Part shown: one piece after another, positions 42,765 through 55,262 of the stretch
Position numbering within the stretch: position 1 is the first letter of the stretch
How the letters are laid out: the number at the start of each line of letters is the position of its first letter
Assembly: GCA_030141605.1 (NCBI GenBank)
Contig: JAQGDQ010000119.1
Span: forward strand, 62,001 to 126,000
Reading direction: 5' to 3'
From: Tubiluchus corallicola
Lineage: Eukaryota > Priapulida > Priapulimorpha > Priapulimorphida > Tubiluchidae
Length of the DNA: 64,000 nucleotides
Translations under genes and position numbers: made by a program
The notes under the pieces: model-generated
Told to the model about the DNA's origin: nothing
The model's input: only the letters and a program-made list of their open reading frames with translations
The model's database searches: none

Positions 42765-42854
42765 ATGGTGTGCAAATTGAGGACGTTGTATCTGCTGATG
42801 GAGTTGGCACTTTGTCACGTGACCTACTCTAGCATCGGTGGAGCCATCTATGCA
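42765..42854 (+). other. Possible first exon with signal peptide
   Basis: ATG in ACAATGG context encodes MVCKLRTLYLLMELALCHVT and ten more residues, then GTGAGT. It looks like a signal-peptide exon. No downstream exon was identified. Confidence 0.15.
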
Positions 42855-42949
42855 GTGAGTATAAAAATATTTTTGTTTCTGTTTTCGTGTTCTAATTATG
42901 ACACTATGGGTTATAATATAATTAATTTGTTTTTTTAACCAGTGATTTT

Positions 42950-43085
42950 TCCATTCATTCATTTTCATTAGTTCATCCACCTATTTATCTATTTTATTCA
43001 TTCATCTGTTTACTCGGCCATTTATCTGTTTATACGTTCTTTCATTCATTCATTTATTCATTCAATTTTTCATTCGTCCAATTGC
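42950..43085. repeat. Degenerate (ATTC)n
   Basis: CATTCATT/TTTATCTG tetranucleotide-like sequence. Confidence 0.7.
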
Positions 43086-43146
43086 TGGCTATAAAATTAT
43101 CGCTTCCTCAATTTCTCCCACAAGAAAACCTTCTACTTACAAAGAG

Positions 43147-43735
43147 CTTAAAAAATTCGCCTTGAAATTTTAGCGCTTACGTGCTACCTTTTTGCATGCA
43201 GGGCTTGTGTCGGCAGTAACGTTGTGTAAAACTTGTAAGTTTAATCTCCCGCGATGACCGCTAGGCGCAGCCGTTTTGATGGTAGGTTATTTGAAACAAG
43301 TTTAGATAACACTGAGTAAAGTTTGAAAAAATAATCAGAGCATCTGTAGCATACTTGTTACTAACTCAGTAAAATTTTAAATTACTGTATCTTGTCAGTA
43401 AGATTAAAAATACGTTTTTGGTTAGTTAGTGGTGCGCCAGCGACCAATTGGCACAAATATTTTAAATTATTATTTATAGTTACATAAGTCTATCCAGCAG
43501 GTAAGCGAAATGCTAAGTAATATAGATTTGCAGGGAAAGTTTTTTGGCACATAATTTAACATTGCCTTTTCTTCCCCTGATTTACGTTGTGCGTATATGA
43601 CGTAATGTATCGTCGAAACAGTATCGCAAGACATTTTTAAATTCAACAAACAAAAACTCCTTTCAATGCGAGTACGATATTTGCATAAATTTGCTATAAA
43701 GTAATATAATTTTAAGGCGATTTTTCTAAAACCAA
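43147..43735. mobile_element. Element with AAAAATCGCCTTAAAATT ends
   Basis: Left end AAAAAATTCGCCTTGAAATT and right end AATTTTAAGGCGATTTTTCT are inverted. Copies or fragments at 6,825, 24,090, 39,130, 49,615 and 56,862. Confidence 0.75.
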
Positions 43736-43784
43736 CTTCAGATACCTTTTTTTTTGTCCTTTAAGTAACTTAATACTTGTCTCC

Positions 43785-43965
43785 AAGGTGACCCGATTAT
43801 TGTTACCCGCATGTTACATTGATGCACCCCCGGCTTGGTCGTAGAACCAGCAGTATCATCTTTAAGTCTTAGTTACGACTCAATCGGGAGTTGAACTCGC
43901 GACCTCCAGGGTCGGAAGTGAGCATGGAACCATTGAGCTATTACCTACCACGCAGTGCGAAGTGA
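43785..43965 (-). repeat. tRNA-derived SINE
   Basis: On the minus strand TAATAGCTCAATGG (A box) and GGTCGCGAGTTCAACTCCC (B box) stand about 35 bp apart, followed by a non-tRNA tail. Not a functional tRNA. Confidence 0.6.
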
Positions 43966-44124
43966 TGCATTGTTCTTTTTATTTTGCCTAATGCTATTCA
44001 TTGCTTCTTTCTTTGGATTTTTTATAAAAGCTATGCTTACACCTTGCAGGTTCATGTAAATATGTAATGTTCTCAAACAAGTAAATTAAAATTGACAAAA
44101 ACCCCTGGTAATGTTGATGAACAA

Positions 44125-44510
44125 TTTCAATTCAATTCTGTTTTATTTGCACAAATACATACAATGTACATTGGCACATTGGCAAAGCATTATAAAACAC
44201 GTTAAATACTACATAAACCGAAAAAAATTACAATAGGCTGTATGCAAAGTTATTTTTCTAGACAAATATTAAGATGTAGTATACTGATACAAAATTAAAA
44301 TTGTATAATTTAGCAATGAAAAGAAAAAAGCGACTTTAAAGTAGTAGGTATCTGTACCAGCTTTTTAAAAGAAAGATCATAAAAAGTAAAATAATGGGAG
44401 TTGAAAATAATTCTGGTTAGAGTCTGCTGCCATAGTATTGATTTCTTCTTCCCTGGGGATCGGAGTTGTTGCCAAATTAAGTTACTTGCATTGATGTCAT
44501 AGATGTATAA
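44125..44510 (-). repeat. Probable LINE 3' end
   Basis: Minus-strand AATAAAACAGAATTGAATTG terminus resembling the 3' tails at 60,430 and 51,240. No coding remnant visible. Confidence 0.35.
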
Positions 44511-44524
44511 AGTGTAACCAGAAA

Positions 44525-45210
44525 GCCTACAAAAGAAACAAAGAAACAGTATTAAAAACAAAGTCAACAAAAGAAACAGTATTAAAAACAAAGCCTACAA
44601 AAGAAACAAGGAAAGAGTATTAAAAACAAAGTCTACAAAAGAAACAGTATTAAAAACAACGCCTACAAAAGAAACAAGGAAAGAGTGTTAAAAACAAAGT
44701 CTACAAAAGAAACAGTATTAAAAACAAAGTCTACAAAAGAAACAGTATTAAAAACAAAGCCTACAAAAGAAACAAAGAAAGAATATTAAAAACAAAGTCT
44801 ACAAAAGAAACAGTATTAAAAACAAAGCCTACAAAAGAAACAAGGAAAGAGTATTAAAAACAAAGTCTACAAAAGAAACAGTATTAAAAACAAAGTCTAC
44901 AAAAGAAACAGTATTAAAAACAAAGCCTACAAAAGAAACAAGGAAAGAGTATTAAAAACAAAGCCTACAAAGGAAATAGTATTAAAAACAAAGCCGACAA
45001 AAGAAACAAAGAAACAGTAGTAAAACAATGCCTACAAAAGAAACAAAGAAACAGTATTAAAAACAAAGCCCACCAAAAAACAGTGCTAAAAACAAAGCTT
45101 ACAAAAGAAACGAAGAAACAGTGCTAAAAAACAAAGCCTACAAAAGAAACAAAGAAGCAGTATTGAAACAAAGCTTACAGAAACACAAAGAAACAGTATT
45201 AAAAACAATT
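44525..45210. repeat. 32/42-bp minisatellite
   Basis: About 18 units alternating AAAACAAAGCCTACAAAAGA plus AACAGTATT and a longer form with AACAAGGAAAGAGTATT. Strongly purine-rich. Confidence 0.95.
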
Positions 45211-45214
45211 AACA

Positions 45215-46390
45215 ACTATACATTAACAGACATTAACAGTGTTTAGTTGTTGCACGCCAGCGTAAATCAATTTTGCAGCTTCCTGTACCTTTTTTCAAAT
45301 GAATGAAACTTAATTAATTGTCATGGGGATGTTGGTTTAATTCAGACTACGCGTCACGCAATGTAATTGTGCTGTTTAGAAAATTGTAAAATGTTTGTAA
45401 AATGCTTACTGCGCATGTCCCTTGTTTGTTGATGCCGAATCACGTGACGTTCTGTGCGTGCCGGTTTTTATAATGGTGCCTAATCATTTAATCGAAACCC
45501 TTGTATAGAAAAGTTTGGACAAGATTAGTTATTTCATTAAAATTCCGTGTTTTAACCATATACAGTAGGCAACGTTTATTAGACTCACGGTTAATACAAT
45601 CAATTGCTTAACTGACTTAAAAAAGTCTAGTACAAACTGTTCCTATTTCATTTGGCGATTTCATTTGCGATTCTTAATTAAGTACTATAATAATAATAAT
45701 AATTTAACATGTGCTGCCACCTACATTTAAAATTATTTATTATTGAACTTAGTCAAGTTTCTCCAGGTTGTGGCCTTGGTCTGTGCTGCTCAGTCACCTG
45801 TACCTGCTGGGCTTCCCATATATGGTAGTGCTGACTGCTAGTGTGTTTTACTAGCCAATCAGGTGAGCTCACTTGGTGCATGTGAATTGGATAACTCTGC
45901 CAAGGCCAGCTGTTTTTTTTTCTTTTTGAGCACTGCGGTTGAATGGTCATCAGCGTCTTCTTGTAAATACTAGGGTAATATGTAAATAGAAGTAAAGTCT
46001 TTCACAGTTCAACACAATTTCATAGTTTTGTTTCAACCACCAGAGGGAAGGACTTTACAACAGGCTACACTAACTTCGGTCCAATATACTTCAAGCTCTC
46101 TACAAATTCAACCCTTCTAATCTGTCAGTTAAAAGTTTTCTACACTGTCCAAATGTATCTAAAAACCTCCGGCAGTTGATTCGAATAACTCCGCATATTT
46201 GACTCAACATTTTTCCTTCACGTACTCAAAATAAGACGCTTGTGTGTGCCCAAATAGCTTTTACCGCTTTATGGTCATCTTTACGTCGATTTTGTGCACT
46301 ATAATATACGTAGAAACAGTCATATTAAGTACAGCTTTGTTTGTAACCACGTATGTTTATCATGTACTAATATGCTAACTATATACAGTA
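45215..46390. other. No gene seen
   Basis: Mixed sequence. A short open frame at 45,753-45,950 (minus) shows no recognisable motif. Confidence 0.4.
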
Positions 46391-46399
46391 TGCACATAT

Positions 46400-46470
46400 A
46401 TACATACACACACACACACACACACATGTATATATGTGTGTGTGTGTGTGTGCGCGCATGTGTGTGTGTG
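46400..46470. repeat. (CA)n/(TG)n inverted dinucleotide
   Basis: CA repeat, ATGTATATATG, then TG repeat: a self-complementary hairpin-prone tract. Confidence 0.9.
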
Positions 46471-46791
46471 GACTATATGCTATATACTATGTGTAAACTA
46501 TGTATATATAGTTTATTGACAAACTAAACATTTTCTGCTGCCGTCTAATTTAGCAAAAATACAAGATATATAACAATTTGTCCAGGGACAAGCAAAACGC
46601 ATCATTATACGAAATAGAATTTTAGTGCGATATTAATTACAATCGCGAAGTTTCGAATTAATTATAAGATAATTAATTCCACAAAATTGATCAAGTTTAT
46701 GCAAATATTTGCCTTTATTTATAATGAGTTGTGTCATAAAAGAGTTGACATCTTGAACATAATCAGTGTATTTAGTTTCTGGACATTCTAG

Positions 46792-47267
46792 CAGTGGCTG
46801 CTCCTGTATAGGTATTGTGGAACTGCGCGCCCCCTATTTTCACGCAGTATTATCGATAATGTCCAATACGATAAGTCTTTTTTCTTTCTTTATCTTTGTA
46901 CGGAACCAGAGCACGTGAGGGTAGTACTGTTTGCTTCACAGCCCAGCACAGTGCGGTCCAGCGATGCAGTGTTTGGCTGTCCTGCGCATGCGACCATCCA
47001 CTGTTTGTGGTCAGTTGTCACGTGCTTACCGTGAATGGATCAAGCTTGAACTACGACAATTTAGGCTATTAGTAAAAGGAAATAGTTTTTTTTTTGTTTA
47101 GGATTTATCACATTTATCTCTAAACTTTCGTATGCATGTTTGTTTAAAATTACAAATTACAACATTAAAAATGCATATTTTTGTTTCGTTTTACACAGTA
47201 TTAAAACAACGGCTAAAATTTTTCTGAAGCAGTACCCTCACTAATTTTAGCTAAGAGCGCGTTTCTG
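46792..47267 (-). mobile_element. hAT-type element, minus copy
   Basis: Reverse complement of the 55,263 element. Left edge CAGTGGCTGCTCCTGTATA. The right edge is probably at CAGAAACGCGCTC read in reverse. Flanks CATTCTAG/CATTCTAA match 7 of 8, but the copy at 18,741 has the same outer sequence, so this may not be a target duplication. Confidence 0.75.
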
Positions 47268-47289
47268 CATTCTAAGACCGCACGAGTAA

Positions 47290-48237
47290 GAGTTTGAACA
47301 GCATTCAAATCACAAAACTGACATTCTATTTTACCATCTGGTCCTGCGCCACCTGCTGGTCTGAATTCGTAGGTAGTGGTTTCCTACTCTGAGTCTCGAA
47401 ATGATTATCCTGTAATGTTCGGTAAGAATGCTGTTATCATAAACTAAGGAGGGTTTGGTCAGCTCGGGGTTTGAACTACAATTTACTTAGGCAAACGAAT
47501 CTGAAAGTTACAGCTCAACTTTCTTTCTTGTCAGACTAACGGTGCGGACATTGGTAGTTCAAAATAACTAATTCATTTATATAGTTTTTTAAAATAATAA
47601 CCATTCAAATACTTAACGAATTAATAAAAACATTATCTAAAGATCTGTCGTTATTTTCTTATTATAAGAATTTGCTTGATAATCATAAAACGTTAAAAAA
47701 ACGACTGTTAGCTGCGCTTACAAAATTTTTTTTTATGAAAAAATTTAAGGTTAATGGGATTTAAAAGATAAATTTAAGAAAATGAGTTACTTACTCGAGT
47801 TATAATACCAAACTTATTTTTAATTTTCGTTATTACATTTCAATTACACTTTATATGGTTTATTTTTACAAGTTCATGTTTTTTAATTGGTCCTGCCGTC
47901 GATTTGAATTTCTTTGTAAATGTTCGCTACATTTTGCTATGTGAAATCTTGATCGATCTTCTATAGTCTGTCTAATCTATAATGTCAGACAAGTATTTCT
48001 GGAAAACTCTCAAAACTTGCAGCGTCTTTGGCATCTCACTGTTCAGTCGCGCTGGTTCATCACTTTTTCTAGGCTTACCGTGAAGCATTTGGTTTTTACG
48101 AAATTGAAATCTCAAGCGAATATTTTTTTCTTTTGTTCAGTAATTCAGCGATACTTTATACTGGAATTTGTAACCCTTATAAGCCTAAGTTCCTCAACAA
48201 TGATGACTGAAACAGACAGCAACTGAAGTTACGAGAC
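47290..48237. other. No gene seen
   Basis: AT-rich sequence without a recognisable element. Confidence 0.4.
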
Positions 48238-48239
48238 GA

Positions 48240-48535
<296 letters not shown>

Positions 48536-48999
48536 ATGGCAAAACTTTAAATCACAAAGGTGACGGCAATGGTATCTGCGACGATAACGACATTATTTCA
48601 AAAGTTCAAACGCTTTTTTTCCTGCATCCATTTCTCCGTTTCCGTTGATAGCTTGTCCACATCATCACTTTCTTTCTAACCTTTCCACATCTCAGTTACC
48701 ACAGCTGACATCATTATTTACCTGTAATTACCAACCTGTGATTGTGTTGAGAAGCTGCAGCACAGCAATCAATGTCTCATGTAGCCTCTTAATTACACAA
48801 TGTTTCCAGAATCAAGAGACAGCAAGATTACGCCAAAGCATGATTGATGTGGTCTGAATACAACGAGAAACCATCTAGATGACCAGGGAATTGAGACTCA
48901 AGCTAAAAACAAACCGCTGATGGCCGTCGTAGTCATCATTGCTGCAGTCATTGTTATTATCATCGGTCCTATCATCGACATCGTCACTATTATCATCAC

Positions 49000-49310
49000 C
49001 AATTTTTATCATCATCATCAACAAGCGTTATCATCTTCATCATCGTCATCATCATCATCATCATCATCAACACTATCTTCAACATCATCATCAACATCAA
49101 CATCATCATCTTCATCATCATCATCATCATCATCATTATCATCATCAACAACAACAACACTATCATCATCATCAGCAGCAGCATCATCATCGTCATCATC
49201 ATCAACAACAACAACAACGCTATCATCATCAGCATCATCAGCATCAACAGCAACAACAACGATAACAACACTACCATCATCATCATCATCATCATCATCA
49301 CCATCAATAA
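49000..49310. repeat. (ATC)n / (AAC)n trinucleotide array
   Basis: Imperfect CATCAT with CAACAA blocks. ORFs are repeat translation. Confidence 0.95.
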
Positions 49311-49614
49311 ATGAAAATAGTGTAGACCAAAACTTTCATAGGTCTAAATGATGATAGGTGCATGTTTTTGATTGTCTAGCCAATGGTTTTCGTGACACAA
49401 TTTTGCACTTATTATGGTGATAACTGAGTAGAACTACCACCATTTTAGCTGCGCCGGTACGCCTTGTTCCTAATTCCCAGTGACACAAAAGTATGCGCAA
49501 GGACAATTACATTACAAAGATTTCCACCATTGCCTAATGGACAAACTTCGTTCCGAATTCACCAACGCCCTCGTGAACGTTCACGGACAATAAAACGCTT
49601 TTCGTAAATAAAGC

Positions 49615-49700
49615 TAAAAATGCGTCTATAAGTCTTATATCACTTACGTGCTGTCTTATTGCATACAGAGCTTGCGTTAGCAGTATTGTTGCTCAAGATT
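49615..49700. mobile_element. Fragment of the 43.1-kb element family
   Basis: ATCACTTACGTGCTGTCTTA and GAGCTTGCGTTAGCAGTA match 56,890-56,940. Confidence 0.65.
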
Positions 49701-49702
49701 TG

Positions 49703-50193
49703 TAAATCTAAAGGAAGACAGGATTTTTTTCCATATATTACCCCATTTCAAAGTCCGATAAAAAGTACACACTTTAACACAATTAATAATGTAAAAGCGG
49801 TTCTGATAAATAAATAATAGATTAAAAACTTAAGTAACGGCGCCCCTGTATTGATGACAGCGAAAATTGAAATAGTTCTACTGCAAGATATTCAGTGTGT
49901 TGCACTAAAACTAGGCAAGTTTTAAGATAAAAATTCAAATTTTAAATTTACCGCTGTGCTCACACAGGATCTGTCGAACGTGTACACTACGTCGCAAACT
50001 AATACATCTGAACTGAGTGGTACAGCACCTGTTTTTTGTTCAATGCATTTCCGAAATGCAGGTGAAATTGCTTTTGTTTCTAATAATTCTTTCACGTAAG
50101 TCATTTTTGAAAAAAATTTATGTTTCCTTTGAATGTTTTAAATATTAGGTTGTTTTGACCTACAGTTTAAGATGGGGTCCGATTTTGCTTTAA
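49703..50193 (-). mobile_element. TTAA-type element, copy 3
   Basis: Begins AAAGGAAGACAGGATTTTTT and ends GGGTCCGATTTTGCTTTAA. Interior matches 61,910-62,540 inverted. Confidence 0.8.
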
Positions 50194-50194
50194 A

Positions 50195-50670
50195 CTCCCA
50201 ACATAAAGTGCAGCCATTTCGGAAAGTCGTGGGAAACCAATTTAAATACCATTGTGTAACATTTGTAATTGAGAATTCTTCTTTTCCAGTTACATAGCAT
50301 TTACATAACTTTATATGGAAACTCTTTTGGGATATATTCTAAAATACTTCATGCTTAAGCGCTCCCATTTTGAGTTCCTTTGCTTCCACCAATGACGTCG
50401 TTCATCGACTGAATAAAAGCAACCCAAAGTCAATTTCCTCCAAAACTAAAAAAGTACAAAAAATGGTTGCAGAAACCCACGTTGCACTTATGAAAAGTCA
50501 CAAAGTCCACCAATTACGTCAAATCAATGGCAGCTGCCACCGCATCTAAAAATTCTATACAACGGTAGTACATTTTAGATTTGTGCTTTATACACACTTT
50601 TTACAAATTTTTTTAAGTGTAAGTAATAACTAATAGAGCAAGATTTAAATTATGTTAAACAATTAAAAAA
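50195..50670. repeat. Two adjoining dispersed repeats
   Basis: 50,300-50,365 matches, inverted, the mariner target repeat (895-960). 50,370-50,650 matches the family at 19,480-20,010. Confidence 0.6.
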
Positions 50671-50954
50671 TAATTAAATTAACTAAATTGTTGTAAATTA
50701 TAATCATGTAACCACTTGCTCAAATTTCTTGCCTATAAATCTTCTATGACACTTTAACTCACGATATATGTAAAGAAGCATTTCCTGTTAAGATCCAAGT
50801 GTCTCTGAAAGGTGAATGACGACTGATGTGCATTAGTACTTAAGGATTAACAGTCATTGGTGTCAGCACGTGGGTAAGATGTAAGGAATAAACACTATCC
50901 AATTAACGCCCTTGGTACATGTTTTGATCACTGGACCAATCAACATTCAACTAA

Positions 50955-51085
50955 ACTTGGTCAGCCAGCAGAAGACATTACCATGGTGACAAATCAGCCG
51001 AAGACATTACCATGGTGACAAGTCAGTAGAAGCCGTTACCATGGTGACTAGTCAGCAGAAGACGTTACCATGGTGACAAGTCAGC
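50955..51085. repeat. About 27-bp tandem repeat with X-box-like core
   Basis: Four units of AGAAGACRTTACCATGGTGAC plus A(A/G)TCAGC. Each holds GTTACCATGGTGAC or the ATTACC variant, close to the RFX X-box GTNRCC-N0-3-RGYAAC. Confidence 0.85.
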
Positions 51086-51230
51086 AGAGTTCCGTTGCTA
51101 GGGAAAGTTATTTATAACTATGTAACTGCATGTAAAGGGCTGCAGGGAGGTAGCTGACAGTTAAGATTCTGGATTTCATTGCCGTGTGCTTCACTACCGT
51201 GTATTGCTCTTTACAAGACTTTTCCGGGTT

Positions 51231-51800
51231 ATTATTATTATAAGACTTTTATTTGCACACAAATACAAGTTATAGTACAGTATGTACAAGTGCTGCCCTC
51301 TGTTTGTAGAACAAAAGTACTTAACGGTAAATACAGTTAAACCGGAAGTTAGATATTTCATATATAAGTTAATATCACAATTTTATCTATCAATTTATCT
51401 AATAATATCTATATTAGTATAACAATTTGGCTTTCCTATTCTGAGAAAATTATTTATAAAGTTTTTCATTAAATTAGCCAGAAAGTCGTCCATTGCTAAA
51501 TTGATAAATGCTTTTAAAATTTCTGTTTTTCGTTCGTCTATAATGTGATTTATATCTAATGTTGGTAATTTATCTGTTAAGGCATTTCTTTTGGTTGTGC
51601 CCACTAGGTGGCATTCAAACAATTAATGATGCGAAGTTTGTCTACCATTCATACATTCGCATGTATCAGTATTTGCATATCCAATACGGTACAAAAATTC
51701 TTTGAAATTACATTGTCCAGCTAAAAGGCAAAACGTAAATCTTTCTATTTTTCTTTCTCTTAGACTGATGGGAATATCCAGATTGTCAAGATGTGTTGTG
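51231..51800 (-). pseudogene. LINE 3' end with RT-protein C-terminus
   Basis: Minus strand gives IPISLRERKIERFTFCLLAG, a CECMNGRQ Cys region with H and C (FECHLVGT), then a 3' UTR ending in a TAA/TTA tail at 51,231-51,242. Broken by stops. Confidence 0.7.
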
Positions 51801-51833
51801 TCTATCTACTACAATAAATCTGTACAATCTGTT

Positions 51834-52396
51834 TAAAGGAAAACCGAATGATTGTGTAAATACGATTTCAGAATAAAAAATGCTTTAAAATATTGAAAAC
51901 TACAATAGCTTATTTTAAATCAAAGCTGAGATTAAATAATAATTACCTCGGATACTCAAATTTCGTTAAACTTTCAAAGTTAAACTTTCAGTGAATCTAC
52001 TAAGATTGGCAGCGGCGCCTTTTTGTCACATTCGCATGGCCGACAAATAGAAGGCGGTACCATGATAAGCATGATCATGAACTGCAGTGTTAGTTTCTGA
52101 CGTCATACGATGTAAAGCTCTTTTGCGTGACATCATGCGTTTAAGCAGTACTGTCACACCTATGCAAATGTGCATGACGCACAATGGAAGACGCCTGCGA
52201 TTGCACAAACTGTAGCTAGTTTCTGACGTAATCAATAGCTGTGTTCTGTTGCCGTTAATTAACTGTCTAGGCTAATTATTCAAATATAATGAACAATTGC
52301 TAAACTTTTATAGGCAGGAATATGTATATTTTGGACAGTAAATTAAAATGGGATTGAGTCTAAACAATCGTCCGGTCTTCCTTTAATAGTTTGCTG
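51834..52396. mobile_element. TTAA-flanked element, related subfamily
   Basis: TTAAAGGAAAACCGAATGAT at the left and, inverted, TTAAAGGAAGACCGGACGAT at the right. The interior matches the middle of the chimera at 28,830-29,075. Confidence 0.8.
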
Positions 52397-52481
52397 TTTA
52401 TGCTCAATCATCAAAGGCTGTTATAATTTATAAAACCTCCCATACGCCTCCAGCATCATTATACCAGTAAAACAAGCAAGG

Positions 52482-53066
52482 GATGTTATCGATAATTATC
52501 GAATATCGTATCGATACCAAAAATTTGTTTTTATCGTTATTGTATCGCTTTTGGTTTGCATCGTTGCTAATCGCTCACCTTTATAAAATCGCTTCACTTT
52601 GCTTTTCAATTTACTTGCAGGAATTGAGCAAAACAGTGGATAAAAAGAATTATTTAAAATCATAAGTTTGTCAGTCGTATGCATTTGCACATGCGGATGT
52701 CGAATACAGTGTTCCGTATTTTGGTGTCATCGTCCGAACATGCGTAATTGTGCAGCTCACAGAGATAAATCTTTATATCGTAGTAATCTATGTATCTGTC
52801 GCAGTTTACTTACTTATGAATCATTATAACAACGAAGCAGAAAATTTCGTCGTAGTCACGTAATGATTACATAAATGGTTTAATTATTAGAGATACTTTT
52901 TCTGTTGTTGCATGAATTTTCTAACTTCGATATCGTTTTTATCGCTCGAAATAATTTAGCGTATCGTATCATCTAAAAGTGGATTATCGTTATCGTATCG
53001 TTGGATAAAAGTGTCGTATCTTATCGTTATCGTATCGCCAAATTTATATCGTTTAAAATCCCTAAA
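52482..53066. mobile_element. AGGGAT-ended hAT-like element rich in TATCG
   Basis: Starts AGGGATGTTATCGATAATTA and ends TATCGTTTAAAATCCCT. More than a dozen TATCG words, clustered at both ends. Confidence 0.65.
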
Positions 53067-53454
53067 ATAAGAGTAACATGCGAAGTGACTTGTTCTTTCA
53101 TTTAAGCTCTATTTTTCAACTCTTTCTATAGCTGTTGGATCTTTCTACTGGTGTGCATATATTTAAACGGGTTTAAGCTTCCTGCACTTGTGTTTTCTCC
53201 ATTCTTGATTTTTCGAGGACGGAATAGTGCAAACAGTCGCTATAGGCGGGCCATTTGCTTAAGTAAACAGACGCTGTTTGATGGAAAATAAATTCAGCGC
53301 AAACTTAGACAGAGATGTCATCAAATTTAGAGAAAACGTTAATTTGTGCAAACGTTATGATTTTTGAAAAACTGAAAATTTAAAACTGGCAAGACACAGC
53401 ATGTGAAAATTCGTCTATGGCTGATTTTTGTAACATTGTGGTCATTTACTGTAA

Positions 53455-53900
53455 CCAGTGGCGTATTAACCAAAAGGGTAACTAGGCAATAGCCTAGAAC
53501 GTCAAACTTTGAGGGGCGTCATATTTTAGAAAAAATTCTTTTTCTACTCGAAAAATGTGTATATTTTCATATTCATGTAGAGGGCACATTTTATAACACA
53601 CCACAGGCGGTTACTGAGTGCTGCTTGATATAAGCGCCATGTAACAAACAGGTACAAGATATTACACAACAAACAGTTGCGCAGCCTGCTTCAATACAAG
53701 CGCTATGCAAATACATGTAATTAATAATGATCACGTAGAAACTAGGTTAATAGTGTTTCTAATACACCACAAGTAATTACTTAACAAGCTCATTACATAA
53801 GTAACCATAAATTCACAATAGAGAATCGCGGGACAAAACTGAGCCTACGGCAAGTAAAGACTTGATACGCCCTGAGTATAAACAATCACAGTGCACAAAA
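53455..53900. mobile_element. CAGTGGCGTA-started dispersed repeat
   Basis: Begins CAGTGGCGTATTAACCAAAA. The body matches 40,570-41,090. The right end is not clear. Confidence 0.6.
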
Positions 53901-53994
53901 ACCCTTTACTTACATAAAGCTCAAGTTCATATTGAAATTTTGTACCACCCCGTGTTGCCTAATACTGCATAATATAACTATTACAAGTGTTTTG

Positions 53995-54265
53995 GACCAC
54001 AGTTTACGGTTTTTTGGACCATACTTTACGATATTTTTAATCATATTTCACAGTTTTTTGGACCATACTTTACAGTTTTTTTACCATATTTAACAGTTTT
54101 TTGGACCACACTTTACAGTTTCTTACCATACTTTACGTTTTTTGGACCACACTTTACAGTTTCTTACCATACTTTACGTTTTTTGAACCGTACTTTACCG
54201 TTTTTTGGACCATACTCTACGGTTTTTTGGACCATATTTAACCGTTTTTTGGACCATACATTTTT
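53995..54265. repeat. TTTTTTGGACCATACTTTAC minisatellite
   Basis: About 11 units of 20-33 bp with strong T-richness on this strand. Confidence 0.9.
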
Positions 54266-54574
54266 TTTGGTCCAGAAGAAACGTTTCCCCAAACTAACTC
54301 ACAACCCTTCATCCTGGTAGAAGTACCTCACATCCTGTGGTCCGTTTTCTCCTCCTTCCAAAGTGCTACATACCTCCGTCTATGGTCCTACCAAGCGTCC
54401 CTAGGACGTATTTTCTGCATAATTTTGCAGGGGGGAAACATAATCAGGGTATTTTTTAAAAAAGAAGAAACATTAATAAGGCTCTTGTTAATTTTGCAAA
54501 AGACTGTTTTGTCATATCAGTTTGTAAAGAGATGCAAAAGGGTTAAATGCATAATACAATATAAATAATACATA

Positions 54575-54596
54575 TATATATATATATGTGTATGTG

Positions 54597-54640
<44 letters not shown>

Positions 54641-54705
54641 TGTGTGCGTGCGTGTGTGTCTGTGTGTGTGTGTATATATATATGTATGTATGTGCTAGCT
54701 AAAAT
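54575..54705. repeat. (TA)n-(GTGC)n-(TG)n-(TA)n tract
   Basis: Alternating purine-pyrimidine sequence over about 100 bp, including about 13 GTGC units; a candidate Z-DNA former. Confidence 0.9.
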
Positions 54706-55262
54706 TTATATACATATATGTATATTTCTATACATGTATGTATAACTCAGGCAAAATTTTCCCTGGTTTTATGGTAAAGTCCTTGTTCTTATATATTTGT
54801 AAGTAAAGCGCGCATGTAGAAAAGTTCGTCATTTTTAATACTTTCCTAATAGTATAATCCAAATAATCCCAGTGATTGGATTCTGTTATTATGAACTTTA
54901 ATTATCATAAATAATTGCTAAAATGTTTTATAACCAAGTTTGTGGTACATGTATTAAGGACATAATTATAATTGACCGTGTTGTATCTATACTCTTATAT
55001 CATGATACAGTGCAGAATTATCGGCGTGCAATTAGAGGCCTTGCATGTATATATGTGTATCTATTGGGCAAATAAAGATTTATCGTCATAATCATGACAT
55101 ACAATCATGCAATGTTCCTCTAAGAACGGCCATTTTTTCTGTTTGTTGAAATAACGCAAAAATGTGCTACGGCGATTTGTACGGGGCCGAGAGGAACTTT
55201 GGAAGAGGAGAAATCAGGCTACAAGGAAATACAGTCTCCTTTACAAACGCCTCTATCAGAAT

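Noticed and set aside
43785-43965. Functional tRNA gene
   Set aside because: A and B boxes are present but no acceptor stem or credible anticodon arm; fits a tRNA-derived SINE.
46784-47275. Target duplication CATTCTAG/CATTCTAA of the hAT-type copy
   Set aside because: The copy at 18,741 has the same TTAGAATG next to its end, so the match may be part of a subfamily terminus and not a site duplication.
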